From: Chitinophagales bacterium
GTDB lineage: Bacteria > Bacteroidota > Bacteroidia > Chitinophagales > UBA2359
Assembly (NCBI GenBank): GCA_020629335.1
Contig: JAHDDN010000140.1
Span: 1 to 11,666, forward strand
Direction: 5' to 3'
Length of the DNA: 11,666 nucleotides
In this document: positions 1-7,341 of the stretch, in pieces
Layout: every line of letters starts with the position of its first letter
Numbering within the stretch: the stretch's first letter is position 1
Position numbers and translations under genes: made by a program
The notes under the pieces: generated by a model
What the model saw: the letters and a program-made list of their open reading frames with translations, nothing else
What the model was told of the DNA's origin: nothing
Databases searched by the model: none

Positions 1-736
1 AGAATACACATTCACAGATAGTAGTATCATAAGAGTCGGCTGTATTGCAATCATTATCCTCACACACAGGTGGCTCTATTGGAGAGAATACACATTCACA
101 ATTTAATGAGTTATAACTATCCTCCGTATTGCAATCATTATCCTCACATAGAGGTGGTGGTAAAGGAGTAAATACACACTCACATAAATCTACGTCATAA
201 GTATCTTCGGTTGTGCAGTCTCCATCATCACATGCACCTGGCTCAATCGGATTATTTTCACACTCACAAGTTTGTATGTTATAAACGTCTGCGGTTAAAC
301 AGTCCCCATCATCACAATCCAAAGGAGGTATATCAGTATAGAGGCATTCACAAGTTAGAGGATCAAAAGTATCCTCCGTATTACAATCATTATCATCACA
401 TACAGGCGGCTCAATGATAGTATAGACACAATCACAAATATTGGCATCATAGACATCCTCAGTGCCACAGTCTGCATCATCACAATCTAAAGGCGGAATG
501 TCAATATATACACATTCGCAAGTTAGAGAATCGAAGGTGTCTTCTGTTGTACAATCATTATCGTCGCAATTGGGTGGAGGAATTGGTGTGTTGCTACACT
601 CACAAATAGAAGTGTCATAAATGTCTTCTGTTCCACAATCAGCATCATCACAATCAGGTGGAGGAATAGGAGTAAACACACATTCGCAAAGAGCTGCGTC
701 GTAGGTATCTTCCGTTGTACAATCATTATCCTCACA
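1..736 (-). repeat. Tandem 28-residue Cys/Asp-rich repeats (84 bp each), at least 8.7 copies
   Basis: From residue 1419 the protein is a run of 28-residue units starting at 736 and every 84 bp after that (652, 568, ... 64). The ninth is cut by the window edge. Each unit reads approximately CDDNDCTTEDTYD, then CECV, then a PIPPP-type proline linker, with four conserved Cys and a cluster of Asp/Glu. This matches short Cys/Asp modules known from very large Bacteroidota surface proteins. Paired disulfides and cation binding by the Asp cluster are plausible but inferred. The proline linkers would give a stiff stalk. The array continues past position 1, so total copy number is unknown. Confidence 0.92.
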
Positions 737-3700
737 TTCAGATGGAGGGTCTACGGTACATAATGCAGGAATGCTTTCATCAAATGCTTGAGGGCAGAAC
801 ATCCCATCAAAGAAGGTCACTTCATAGTTTATTGTCTCATCTGAAGTTCCCCCTGTTTCGCAATCTGGTGTTACAGGAGCATTTCCAAGAACAGAATCAC
901 ATTCATCCCCATCAACTGAATTGATGATTAAAATAGCTCCTTCATCACAAGCTCCTTCGCTACTGACTACTTGAAAATTGTTTGGATAAATATCTACTTC
1001 AATGCTTAAGTCCTCAGGAATAGCAGCAGAAATATTTGATCCGTCATTATCGCAGATAGCCGAAGCTGTAATTGTATAGGTAACAATATCACAACTATTA
1101 TTTTCGGGTAAATCAAATGGGATACCATCTAATATATTAATACCCCCTTCTCCTGTTATCTCAAAGGTTCCTGAGCCTGCTCCATTATTAAATACTCCTT
1201 GAATCGTTATACTACCACCACCACAAAACGCTAATGCATCAGCACTAATCGTAGGCTCATTTGGACATTCTGCTTCACAATCAAATGTAACACTTGTTGT
1301 GTAGTTAACACAAGCAGGAGGACGGTCCGTATTAGGATCTGTAATCGTAAATGTGACACTCCCAGATTCATTAGGGTCCGCAGTGAAACTGTTGGTAATA
1401 TCACTTGCTCCATCGTTAGGACCGTCAGAGCTCACTGTATAAGTGATGTCATAATTATCGCAAGTAGTAATGGAGGCCGTACAACCTCCAGCGGACTCTA
1501 TAGCACTAATCTCGGGGAATACATAGATATCAAAACTTCCTACAGCTACATAGGAATCATCAGAACCTCCAGTAAAACCATCGCCATTTAAATCACATCT
1601 CAGGAAAGCATAAACGCTTTGTATTGTTGGATTACAAGGATCTATAGCGCTAGTACTACCTGGTACATAAGGAAGATCAGTACCCCAAATAGGATTAGCT
1701 AAGGTATACCATTCTACCCCATCTCCAGGAATGATATCAGTATCATCAGTATTTAATGTTCCTGTTGCATCACTTATATTTGCTAAGCCACTTGGTCCTC
1801 CTATTGATAAGTCTAAATTACTATCATCAGTTTCGCAGAAATAAACATTATTACTAGCAGCCTCTGCGCTAGGGCAGGAGCAGTTCGGAGTAATAATAGT
1901 ATATGCTTCAGAGCTGCATTGAAGGCCATTTTGGTCCATTGCAGTTAATGTATAATCAGGATTACTATTATCTAAAGTTAATGTAATACTAATCCCATCA
2001 TCCGCTGTTGTGGGATTGGAACCAAGGATTGCTGTTCCGCTTAAATCAAAAGGCCCACCACCACTAACAGTAATATCTACCGAGTAGGTACTGTTATCTA
2101 TACAACTTGCTGCGCCAACTGAAATTGTTGGAAGTCCAATAATATTCGTTGGTATTAGTATTTGGGTAGGGCAATTGACTCCATCATCAAAAAGCGCCCA
2201 TAAATTAGAACTGTTTGTTATTGTTTGATCATTAACAGGATCAATTAGTGTTCCTCCAGCACTTGGTACACCATCATACCAACTTACGGTTCCGCTACCA
2301 ATAGAACTATCATAAGTACTTAAATCGATTCCACTTGCAGAACCACTATTAAGTATATCTTCACATAATTCAATAGTGGTAGGATTAACAAGAGCTAAAG
2401 AATTGATAGTTACCTCATCACTAGCAAGATCAGGACAAACACCATTCGTTAAATATTCGACAGTATAAGTTGCCCCTGCCACTCCATTAGTAATAACTCC
2501 AGTAGAGGGATCAATAGTCGCTCCATCTGTAGGAATAGGATTCAATGTAAAAGTGCCTCCACTTGTAATAATATCAGCAGGGCCACTTGGAGGGCCTTCA
2601 CAAAAATCCTCAAAGGTGAAAGAGGCATCATCAGAAGGTAAAACAGTAACATCATCAATAAAGCTGTCTGAACATCCTCCACTAGTGGTGTACTCTACAT
2701 CATAAATAGCATTTTCTACCCCATTACTAATAACCCCAGTTGTAGGGTCAATAGTGGCTCCGTCTCCTAAATCAGGATTAAATGCGAAACTACCTCCACT
2801 GGTGATAATATCAGCAGGGCCATTAGATTCTCCAAAACAATAATTTTCAAATGAAAAGCTGGCATCATCTAAATCAATGACTAGGACGTCTTGGATAGAA
2901 TTGTTTGAGCAAGTACCAGCAGTGGTATATTCAACGGTATAAGTCGCTCCAGCGACTCCTCCCGAAATTTCCCCACTAGTCGCATCTATAGTCGCTCCAT
3001 CTGTGGGAGCAGGATTAAAATCAAAAGTACCTCCACTAGTAATAATATTAGTTGGTCCATTCGTTGCGCCTTCACAATAATCCTCAAAATCAAAGTTAGG
3101 ATCATCAAGGTTAGTAACGAGTACTTCTTGAGTAGAGCTATTAAAGCAAGTTCCAGTAGTGGTATATTCAACAGTATAGGTTACTCCAGCGACTCCTCCC
3201 GCAATTTCGCCAGTAGTCGCATCTATTGTTGCTCCATCTCCAGGATCAGGATTAAAATCAAAAATACCTCCACTAGTAATAATATTAGTTGGTCCATTCG
3301 TTGCGCCTTCACAATAATCCTCAAAATCAAAGTTAGGATCATCAAGGTTGGTAACGAGTACTTCTTGAGTAGAACTATTAAAACAAGTACCAGTAGTGGT
3401 ATATTCAACGGTATAAGTTGTTCCCGCAACTCCTCCTGTAATTTCGCCAGTAGTCGCATCTATAGTTGCTCCATCTGTGGAAGCAGGATTAAAATCAAAA
3501 GTACCTCCGCTTGTGATAATGTTAGTCGCTCCATTAGCTGCTCCAATACAATAATCTTCGAAATCAAAACTGGCATCTTCTAGACTAATGACTAATACAT
3601 CCTGTGTAGAACTATTGGCGCAAGCGCCACTAATTGAGTATTCTACTGTATAGGTTGTTCCACCAATACCTCCTGTAATTTCTCCTGTGGCCGAATTTAT

Positions 3701-4990
3701 AGTTGCTCCATCAATAGGAGCAGGATTGAAGTCAAAAGTACCTCCAGCAGTAATAATCATAGTAGCTGAATTGGCAGCCCCTTCGCAATAATCATCCAAT
3801 TCAAAAGAGGCATCAGCAGTACTAAGAATCGTAACATTTTGCGTCTCTATACCTGGGCAGACCGCAGCAGCTGTTGTATACTCCACAGTATAAACGGCTC
3901 CAGCGACTTCTCCACTAATGACACCAGTAGCTGCATCTATTGTTGCTCCATCTCCAGGATCAGGATTAAAAGTAAAGCTTCCTCCTGGCACTGTGACACT
4001 AGCTGGCCCATTAGTCTGACCAGTACAAAAATCGTCAAAAGTAAAACTACCATCTTCTGAAGGGGCAACATTTACAGTAACAGAATAATCAGTATTGACG
4101 TTGCCACAAGCATCTGTATAAGTCAGGTTATAAGTAGTGGTCACTGTAGGGCTCGCTGTGGGATTGGGTACATTAGCATTATTTAAACCAGTAGGCGGAT
4201 CCCAGCTGTAAGACTCTATTAAAGTTGAATTATTAAAAGTGCTGTTTGCATTAATCATTACATTATCTCCTTCACAAATATCATGTGGTCCGTCTACACT
4301 CAAAAAACATTCATCAAATTTAACTTGTTGCAGGTTGTTTAATCCGCCTGTTGAAGCTGTAAAACCCCACCATACTAAGCTATTTCCACCAAAAATATTC
4401 GTTACTATATCATAATTCAGGCTTAGCCTGAGTTCACAATCAAAATATACCTCCATTAGTTGGGTTGCTGGATCCCAGCTAATATTTACTATATGATCTA
4501 AGCCATCTTCGGTATTAACACTAGTAGCAGACATATTCACAGGGCCTGCCAAATTATTTGCCGTTCCATGATTGGTATCACCATCCCTCAAAAAAGCAAT
4601 ATGATCATTCGGCACATCATTATTAAACTGCCCACCAGCATTATCATAGGTATCAAACTCAATTCCGAAAGAAGGAACCATGGTACCATTTCCGTAACCA
4701 ATAAATTCTCCACCGCCACCTTGAGCGGCTGTACCCAAACTTTGCAAGGCAAATACAATCCCATCTGCTCCATCAAAATTCCCTAAGAAAAGAACTGCAT
4801 TTAACTCAAATGGAACATTTAAATCAATTTGTGTATTATTCCATAAACTCCCTAACTGAGTATTGATGGCTGGTGTTAAGGTATAACACCCATCAGCATT
4901 AAGGCTGGCATCACCATTTAAGGTAAATTGAGCATTAAGTGAAGAACAAAATAAGAAGATCAAAAATGCAATTGTACAATAAAGTCTCAT
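1..4990 (-). CDS. Giant secreted L-type lectin/repeat surface protein, C-terminus beyond window
   Basis: This frame is open from an ATG at 4988-4990 to the left edge, giving 1663 complete codons and no stop; I checked the frame at several points. Residues 1-20 are a signal peptide (MRLYCTIAFLIFLF, then SLNA before Q21). Residues about 21-225 resemble bacterial L-type lectin-like domains, with GIVFALQS, FGIEFDTYDN, NDHIAF and a closing LVWWGFTASTGG. Residues 228-310 are an Ig/PKD-like segment (YSWDPPTGL, TTTYNLTYTDACGN). Residues 311-865 are seven tandem repeats, 866-1418 are Ig-like sequence with scattered Cys, and from 1419 on there are Cys/Asp-rich 28-residue repeats. The composition (Thr, Ser, Gly, Asp, few Lys) suits an exported protein. 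The likely role is adhesion or glycan binding at the cell surface. In Bacteroidota such proteins are usually type IX secretion substrates, but the C-terminal sorting domain would lie outside the window, so that is inference. The ligand is unknown. Confidence 0.95.
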   Translation of the reverse strand, partial: MRLYCTIAFLIFLFCSSLNAQFTLNGDASLNADGCYTLTPAINTQLGSLWNNTQIDLNVPFELNAVLFLGNFDGADGIVFALQSLGTAAQGGGGEFIGYGNGTMVPSFGIEFDTYDNAGGQFNNDVPNDHIAFLRDGDTNHGTANNLAGPVNMSATSVNTEDGLDHIVNISWDPATQLMEVYFDCELRLSLNYDIVTNIFGGNSLVWWGFTASTGGLNNLQQVKFDECFLSVDGPHDICEGDNVMINANSTFNNSTLIESYSWDPPTGLNNANVPNPTASPTVTTTYNLTYTDACGNVNTDYSVTVNVAPSEDGSFTFDDFCTGQTNGPASVTVPGGSFTFNPDPGDGATIDAATGVISGEVAGAVYTVEYTTAAAVCPGIETQNVTILSTADASFELDDYCEGAANSATMIITAGGTFDFNPAPIDGATINSATGEITGGIGGTTYTVEYSISGACANSSTQDVLVISLEDASFDFEDYCIGAANGATNIITSGGTFDFNPASTDGATIDATTGEITGGVAGTTYTVEYTTTGTCFNSSTQEVLVTNLDDPNFDFEDYCEGATNGPTNIITSGGIFDFNPDPGDGATIDATTGEIAGGVAGVTYTVEYTTTGTCFNSSTQEVLVTNLDDPNFDFEDYCEGATNGPTNIITSGGTFDFNPAPTDGATIDATSGEISGGVAGATYTVEYTTAGTCSNNSIQDVLVIDLDDASFSFENYCFGESNGPADIITSGGSFAFNPDLGDGATIDPTTGVISNGVENAIYDVEYTTSGGCSDSFIDDVTVLPSDDASFTFEDFCEGPPSGPADIITSGGTFTLNPIPTDGATIDPSTGVITNGVAGATYTVEYLTNGVCPDLASDEVTINSLALVNPTTIELCEDILNSGSASGIDLSTYDSSIGSGTVSWYDGVPSAGGTLIDPVNDQTITNSSNLWALFDDGVNCPTQILIPTNIIGLPTISVGAASCIDNSTYSVDITVSGGGPFDLSGTAILGSNPTTADDGISITLTLDNSNPDYTLTAMDQNGLQCSSEAYTIITPNCSCPSAEAASNNVYFCETDDSNLDLSIGGPSGLANISDATGTLNTDDTDIIPGDGVEWYTLANPIWGTDLPYVPGSTSAIDPCNPTIQSVYAFLRCDLNGDGFTGGSDDSYVAVGSFDIYVFPEISAIESAGGCTASITTCDNYDITYTVSSDGPNDGASDITNSFTADPNESGSVTFTITDPNTDRPPACVNYTTSVTFDCEAECPNEPTISADALAFCGGGSITIQGVFNNGAGSGTFEITGEGGINILDGIPFDLPENNSCDIVTYTITASAICDNDGSNISAAIPEDLSIEVDIYPNNFQVVSSEGACDEGAILIINSVDGDECDSVLGNAPVTPDCETGGTSDETINYEVTFFDGMFCPQAFDESIPALCTVDPPSECEDNDCTTEDTYDAALCECVFTPIPPPDCDDADCGTEDIYDTSICECSNTPIPPPNCDDNDCTTEDTFDSLTCECVYIDIPPLDCDDADCGTEDVYDANICDCVYTIIEPPVCDDNDCNTEDTFDPLTCECLYTDIPPLDCDDGDCLTADVYNIQTCECENNPIEPGACDDGDCTTEDTYDVDLCECVFTPLPPPLCEDNDCNTEDSYNSLNCECVFSPIEPPVCEDNDCNTADSYDTTICECVF
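2396..4060 (-). repeat. Seven tandem 79-81-residue Ig-like repeats inside the lectin gene
   Basis: The protein carries seven consecutive copies, residues 311-865. The first is 81 residues and the other six are 79 (237 bp). Unit boundaries on the minus strand are 4060-3818, 3817-3581, 3580-3344, 3343-3107, 3106-2870, 2869-2633 and 2632-2396. Each unit has an ASFxFEDYC start, an IITSGG turn, DGATIDATTGEI in the middle, a YTVEYTTTGTC strand with the second Cys, and a short V-V strand at the end. The two Cys per unit, about 55 residues apart, could form one disulfide per domain. The third to fifth copies are far more alike than the others at DNA level, which indicates recent duplication or gene conversion. 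Confidence 0.93.
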
Positions 4991-5039
4991 GAGAAGCTTC
5001 GTTTATAATTCAGATGTCGTTGTTTATATATCTAAGATA

Positions 5040-5071
5040 CAAACTAATTTGTAAATGCTGCTTGGTGTCAA
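5040..5071 (-). promoter_or_regulatory. Candidate Bacteroidota-type promoter for the lectin gene
   Basis: Read on the minus strand, a TTG (5069-5071) is followed after 21 bases by TTAGTTTG (5040-5047). The second box matches the TAnnTTTG -7 consensus except at one base. This would give a leader of about 45 bases before the ATG at 4990. It is a motif match only; the surrounding divergent intergenic region (4991-5225) is AT-rich and other arrangements are possible. Confidence 0.3.
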
Positions 5072-5225
5072 GTTCAAAGTACCCAATATGACAAATTTTA
5101 ATTTAGAATTTATTGTTATTGCAAAGTTGTTGCATTTGATCGGCTGATTTAAAGAAGTGATAAACTATTTATGCTTGAATCTGTTTATGGAAGAGAGTGA
5201 TTGAAAGATTGAACTTAATAATATA

Positions 5226-5633
5226 ATGAGAGTATCAGTATTTAGAAAAACCCATTTTAATTCAGCACATAGGCTTCATAATCCTAATTGGAGTGATGAA
5301 CGCAATCAGGAGGTTTTCGGATTATGCAATAACCCTAATTATCATGGCCACAATTATGATTTGATTGTAAAAGTAACAGGTGAAGTGGATCCTGAGACAG
5401 GTTATGTAATTGATTTAAAAATTCTAAAGGATATCATCAAAAGGGAAGTCTTACTACGTTTTGATCATAAGAATCTGAATCTAGATACTGAGGAGTTTAA
5501 AGAACTCAACCCAACAGCAGAAAATATTGCTATTGTCATTTGGAATATATTGAGAAAACACTTGGATCAAAAATTGGATATACAAGTTCGTCTTTATGAA
5601 ACGCCTCGCAATTTTGTGGAATTTCCTGCTTAA
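5226..5633 (+). CDS. 6-pyruvoyl/6-carboxytetrahydropterin synthase family protein (PTPS/QueD)
   Basis: This 135-residue protein is of normal family length. Enzymes of the family act on 7,8-dihydroneopterin triphosphate and make either 6-pyruvoyltetrahydropterin (biopterin route) or 6-carboxytetrahydropterin (QueD, queuosine/deazapurine route). Visible residues are zinc ligands H15 (NSAHRL), H40 and H42 (YHGHNY), catalytic C34 (GLCNNPN), the D80-H81 pair (RFDHKNLN), the PTAEN motif at 96-100 and substrate-anchoring E125 (LYET). C34 is separated from HGH by five residues, as in animal 6-pyruvoyl enzymes, not three as in E. coli QueD. Many Bacteroidota homologues are nevertheless labelled QueD, so product specificity is left open. 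The gene stands alone, divergent from the lectin gene, with no other pterin or queuosine gene in the window. The ATG at 5226 sits just before the conserved first strand. Confidence 0.93.
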   Translation: MRVSVFRKTHFNSAHRLHNPNWSDERNQEVFGLCNNPNYHGHNYDLIVKVTGEVDPETGYVIDLKILKDIIKREVLLRFDHKNLNLDTEEFKELNPTAENIAIVIWNILRKHLDQKLDIQVRLYETPRNFVEFPA

Positions 5634-5765
5634 TCAGCCCGAAATCAAAAAAATTAAGAAAAAAATGAGTATTTGACGTTACCTTTTGGGGGTAGCTTAC
5701 GTTATAAGAGTGAATCCGCAATTCCCAAGTGCATATTCAAACACCTCTTTTAGGTCAAAACTGAT

Positions 5766-5793
5766 AAGCTCGTGATTAAAATATCACGAGCTT
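5766..5793. terminator. Shared hairpin terminator between convergent genes
   Basis: AAGCTCGTGAT (5766-5776) pairs perfectly over 11 bp with ATCACGAGCTT (5783-5793) across a six-base loop. On the plus strand a T-rich stretch follows (5801-5818), which fits termination of the pterin synthase transcript. On the minus strand the hairpin lies 34 bases past the stop of the nuclease-fold gene, but only a short T4 follows, so termination is likely weaker in that direction. Confidence 0.7.
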
Positions 5794-5826
5794 CAGCTTG
5801 GCTTTTCTTTCCTTTTTTGCTTCTAA

Positions 5827-6969
5827 TCATTCATACATTAATAGATAAGTTGGATAGTGGTCGCTATAGCCACCATAATAATTAGGGCCGCCATAGGTTT
5901 TATTTGGGCGAGGTCCGTATTTAGGATCATTATAGGTCATCCATTGCTCTATTTGTACTTCAGCACTATTAGGCGCTGCATATAAGCCTTTCTTATCATC
6001 AATGAAATTGCCTGATACAATGATTTGATCTAAGACATTCCAATTTCCTCTATAATTATAAGTCCCTTTCCCTTCATCTGATAAGTGGGATGATAAGTTG
6101 TAAAGCTGATCATGCGTGATGGATTTATTTTCGAGCTTAGCTTGTAATACTTCTTTGATACTATTATTATTAGGCTCATCATTAAAATCACCCATGACGA
6201 TAATTTTTGGGTCTTTTTCGTTTTTGTAAATTTCGTCTATTTGTTTGCGCACTACTTTAGCACAAGCTAACCTTTTAGGTTCGCTATCTTTGAGTCCACC
6301 TCTTCTGGAAGACCAATGATTGACAAATATATGGATTGTTTCATTGCTGCTTATCCAATTTCCCTTCACGTATAAAATGTCTCTGGTTGTTTCGTGTTGA
6401 TAAGGAGCAGGGAGTTGGACATTGAGCATTTTTTTGGAAATAAACTCAAAGACCGTTTTATTGTATATAAGGGCTACATCTATTCCTCTCATATCATTAG
6501 AGTTTTGGTGAACAATGCCCATTTCTTTGCCATTGGTAGGCGCTCTTTTTATTAAGTCTTTGAGTACTTTTTCATTTTCGACTTCGCAGACACCTAAGAT
6601 ATCAGGCATTTCTCCCCAACTGCTAAGTACTTTATTGAGATCATCTAATTTTTTAATGTAGCGTTCTTGATTCCATTTTTTATCAGCATTGGGTAAGAAT
6701 TCGTCATCCTTTGTTTTGGGGTCATCTACTGTATCAAATAGGTTTTCTACATTATAGAAGGCCAGTAGGTGTTTACCATCCTTTGGATTATAATTGTTGT
6801 TGTTTGTTGTATTAGTCTGTCTGTTACTATTAGTACTATTATTAGTATTGCTTACGACTTCTGTAGGAGTGCTGTTTGTTTGGTCTTTAGATCCTTTATT
6901 TCCTAAGGTATAGTAGAAAACAATTCCAGCTAATAGGAATAGGATCAGTATTGGTAGTAAATATCTCAT
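5827..6969 (-). CDS. Membrane-anchored endonuclease/exonuclease/phosphatase (EEP) family protein
   Basis: This is a 380-residue protein. Residues 4-21 form one hydrophobic N-terminal segment (LLPILILFLLAGIVFYY), acting as uncleaved anchor or signal. Residues about 30-62 are an Asn/Thr/Ser-rich linker. The catalytic EEP domain runs from about 66 to 380. The family's metal and active-site residues are all present: N73 in FYNVENLFD, E129 in CEVEN, D164 in RGIDVALIY, H218 in NHWSSRRGG, D261 and N263 in GDFND, D314 in LDQIIVS, and the D370-H371 pair in YSDHYP. The catalytic domain is therefore expected to face outside the cytoplasm. Family members cleave phosphodiester or phosphoester bonds in nucleic acids, lipids or inositol phosphates; nothing here fixes the substrate. 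An extracellular nuclease is one possibility. It converges on the pterin synthase gene and is otherwise isolated. Confidence 0.93.
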   Translation of the reverse strand: MRYLLPILILFLLAGIVFYYTLGNKGSKDQTNSTPTEVVSNTNNSTNSNRQTNTTNNNNYNPKDGKHLLAFYNVENLFDTVDDPKTKDDEFLPNADKKWNQERYIKKLDDLNKVLSSWGEMPDILGVCEVENEKVLKDLIKRAPTNGKEMGIVHQNSNDMRGIDVALIYNKTVFEFISKKMLNVQLPAPYQHETTRDILYVKGNWISSNETIHIFVNHWSSRRGGLKDSEPKRLACAKVVRKQIDEIYKNEKDPKIIVMGDFNDEPNNNSIKEVLQAKLENKSITHDQLYNLSSHLSDEGKGTYNYRGNWNVLDQIIVSGNFIDDKKGLYAAPNSAEVQIEQWMTYNDPKYGPRPNKTYGGPNYYGGYSDHYPTYLLMYE

Positions 6970-7011
6970 ACTTGCTTGATTCGTGTATTGGTTAACTAAT
7001 TACAACCCCTC

Positions 7012-7046
7012 TGCCCTTCGGGCATCTCCCCTTGAATAAGGGGAGA
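7012..7046. repeat. Double hairpin, REP-like palindromic sequence
   Basis: Two adjacent perfect hairpins are visible: TGCCC/GGGCA around TTC (7012-7024) and TCTCCCCTT/AAGGGGAGA around GAAT (7025-7046). They lie 43-77 bases upstream of the start codon at 6969, so they may fall in its leader, but there is no T-tract typical of a terminator. The GC-rich hairpins stand out against AT-rich surroundings, as REP-like repeats do. Confidence 0.6.
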
Positions 7047-7097
7047 ATTGAAATATAAGGAATGAAACATTCATCATTTATAGTTCATCATTATTCT

Positions 7098-7234
7098 CGG
7101 CTTAGGGATGGTAGCGGTATGTGGCGTACATGTAGCGACTTACGGCGCTTAGCGATGCGCAGGCTCCAATAAGAGACAAGCAGTGCTTAGCAGAGTAGGA
7201 GCGGCATAGCCACATAATAGCGGACAGCCCGACC
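7098..7234 (+). repeat. Dispersed structured repeat, copy A
   Basis: This 137 bp GC-richer segment starts CGGCTTAGGGATGG and ends CGGACAGCCCGACC. A second copy lies inverted at 10479-10619, about 75-80% identical by eye. The segment folds into a long stem: 7118-7125 with 7209-7216 (8 bp), 7130-7136 with 7201-7207 (one mismatch, one G-U), and 7139-7143 with 7195-7199. It contains small hairpins CGCTTAGCG (7146-7154) and TGCTTAGCA (7184-7192). It lies downstream of the epimerase gene, in the 6970-7341 gap, which holds only repeats. Open frames across it are short and unlike any protein I know. It could be a MITE/REP-like element or a structured RNA. Confidence 0.75.
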
Positions 7235-7294
7235 CCTTGCACCAATACGGGCAGACACATAGGTCTGCCCCTACATTGGTATTGGTGCAAGGGG
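7233..7294. repeat. Nested inverted repeat (24 paired bases)
   Basis: CCCCTTGCACCAATAC (7233-7248) is perfectly complementary to 7279-7294. Directly inside it GGGCAGAC (7249-7256) pairs with GTCTGCCC (7263-7270) around the loop ACATAG. Eight bases (7271-7278) bulge on the 3' side. It abuts the end of repeat copy A by two bases and ends 47 bases beyond the stop of the epimerase gene, so it could terminate that transcript, though no T-tract follows. Confidence 0.8.
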
Positions 7295-7341
7295 GAAGCC
7301 CCAAAGATACTAAATAGAACGGCAAATAAGAGGATAAATTA

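Noticed and set aside
1..736. Regular 84-base periodicity resembling a CRISPR array
   Set aside because: The repeat is coding in one continuous frame, the units vary at many positions, and there are no invariant short repeats with unique spacers.
3128..3583. A 151-codon plus-strand open frame rich in Ser and Ile
   Set aside because: It is the antisense shadow of the tandem repeats in the lectin gene; its own repeats are the same 237-bp unit and it resembles no protein.
5166..5173. TATTTATG as a -7 box for the pterin synthase gene
   Set aside because: It has one mismatch to TAnnTTTG and no TTG at a suitable distance upstream.
7102..7290. A 62-codon minus-strand open frame across repeat copy A and the nested inverted repeat
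   Set aside because: It spans two structured repeat elements, is not kept in copy B, and its Cys/Tyr-rich translation looks like no protein family.
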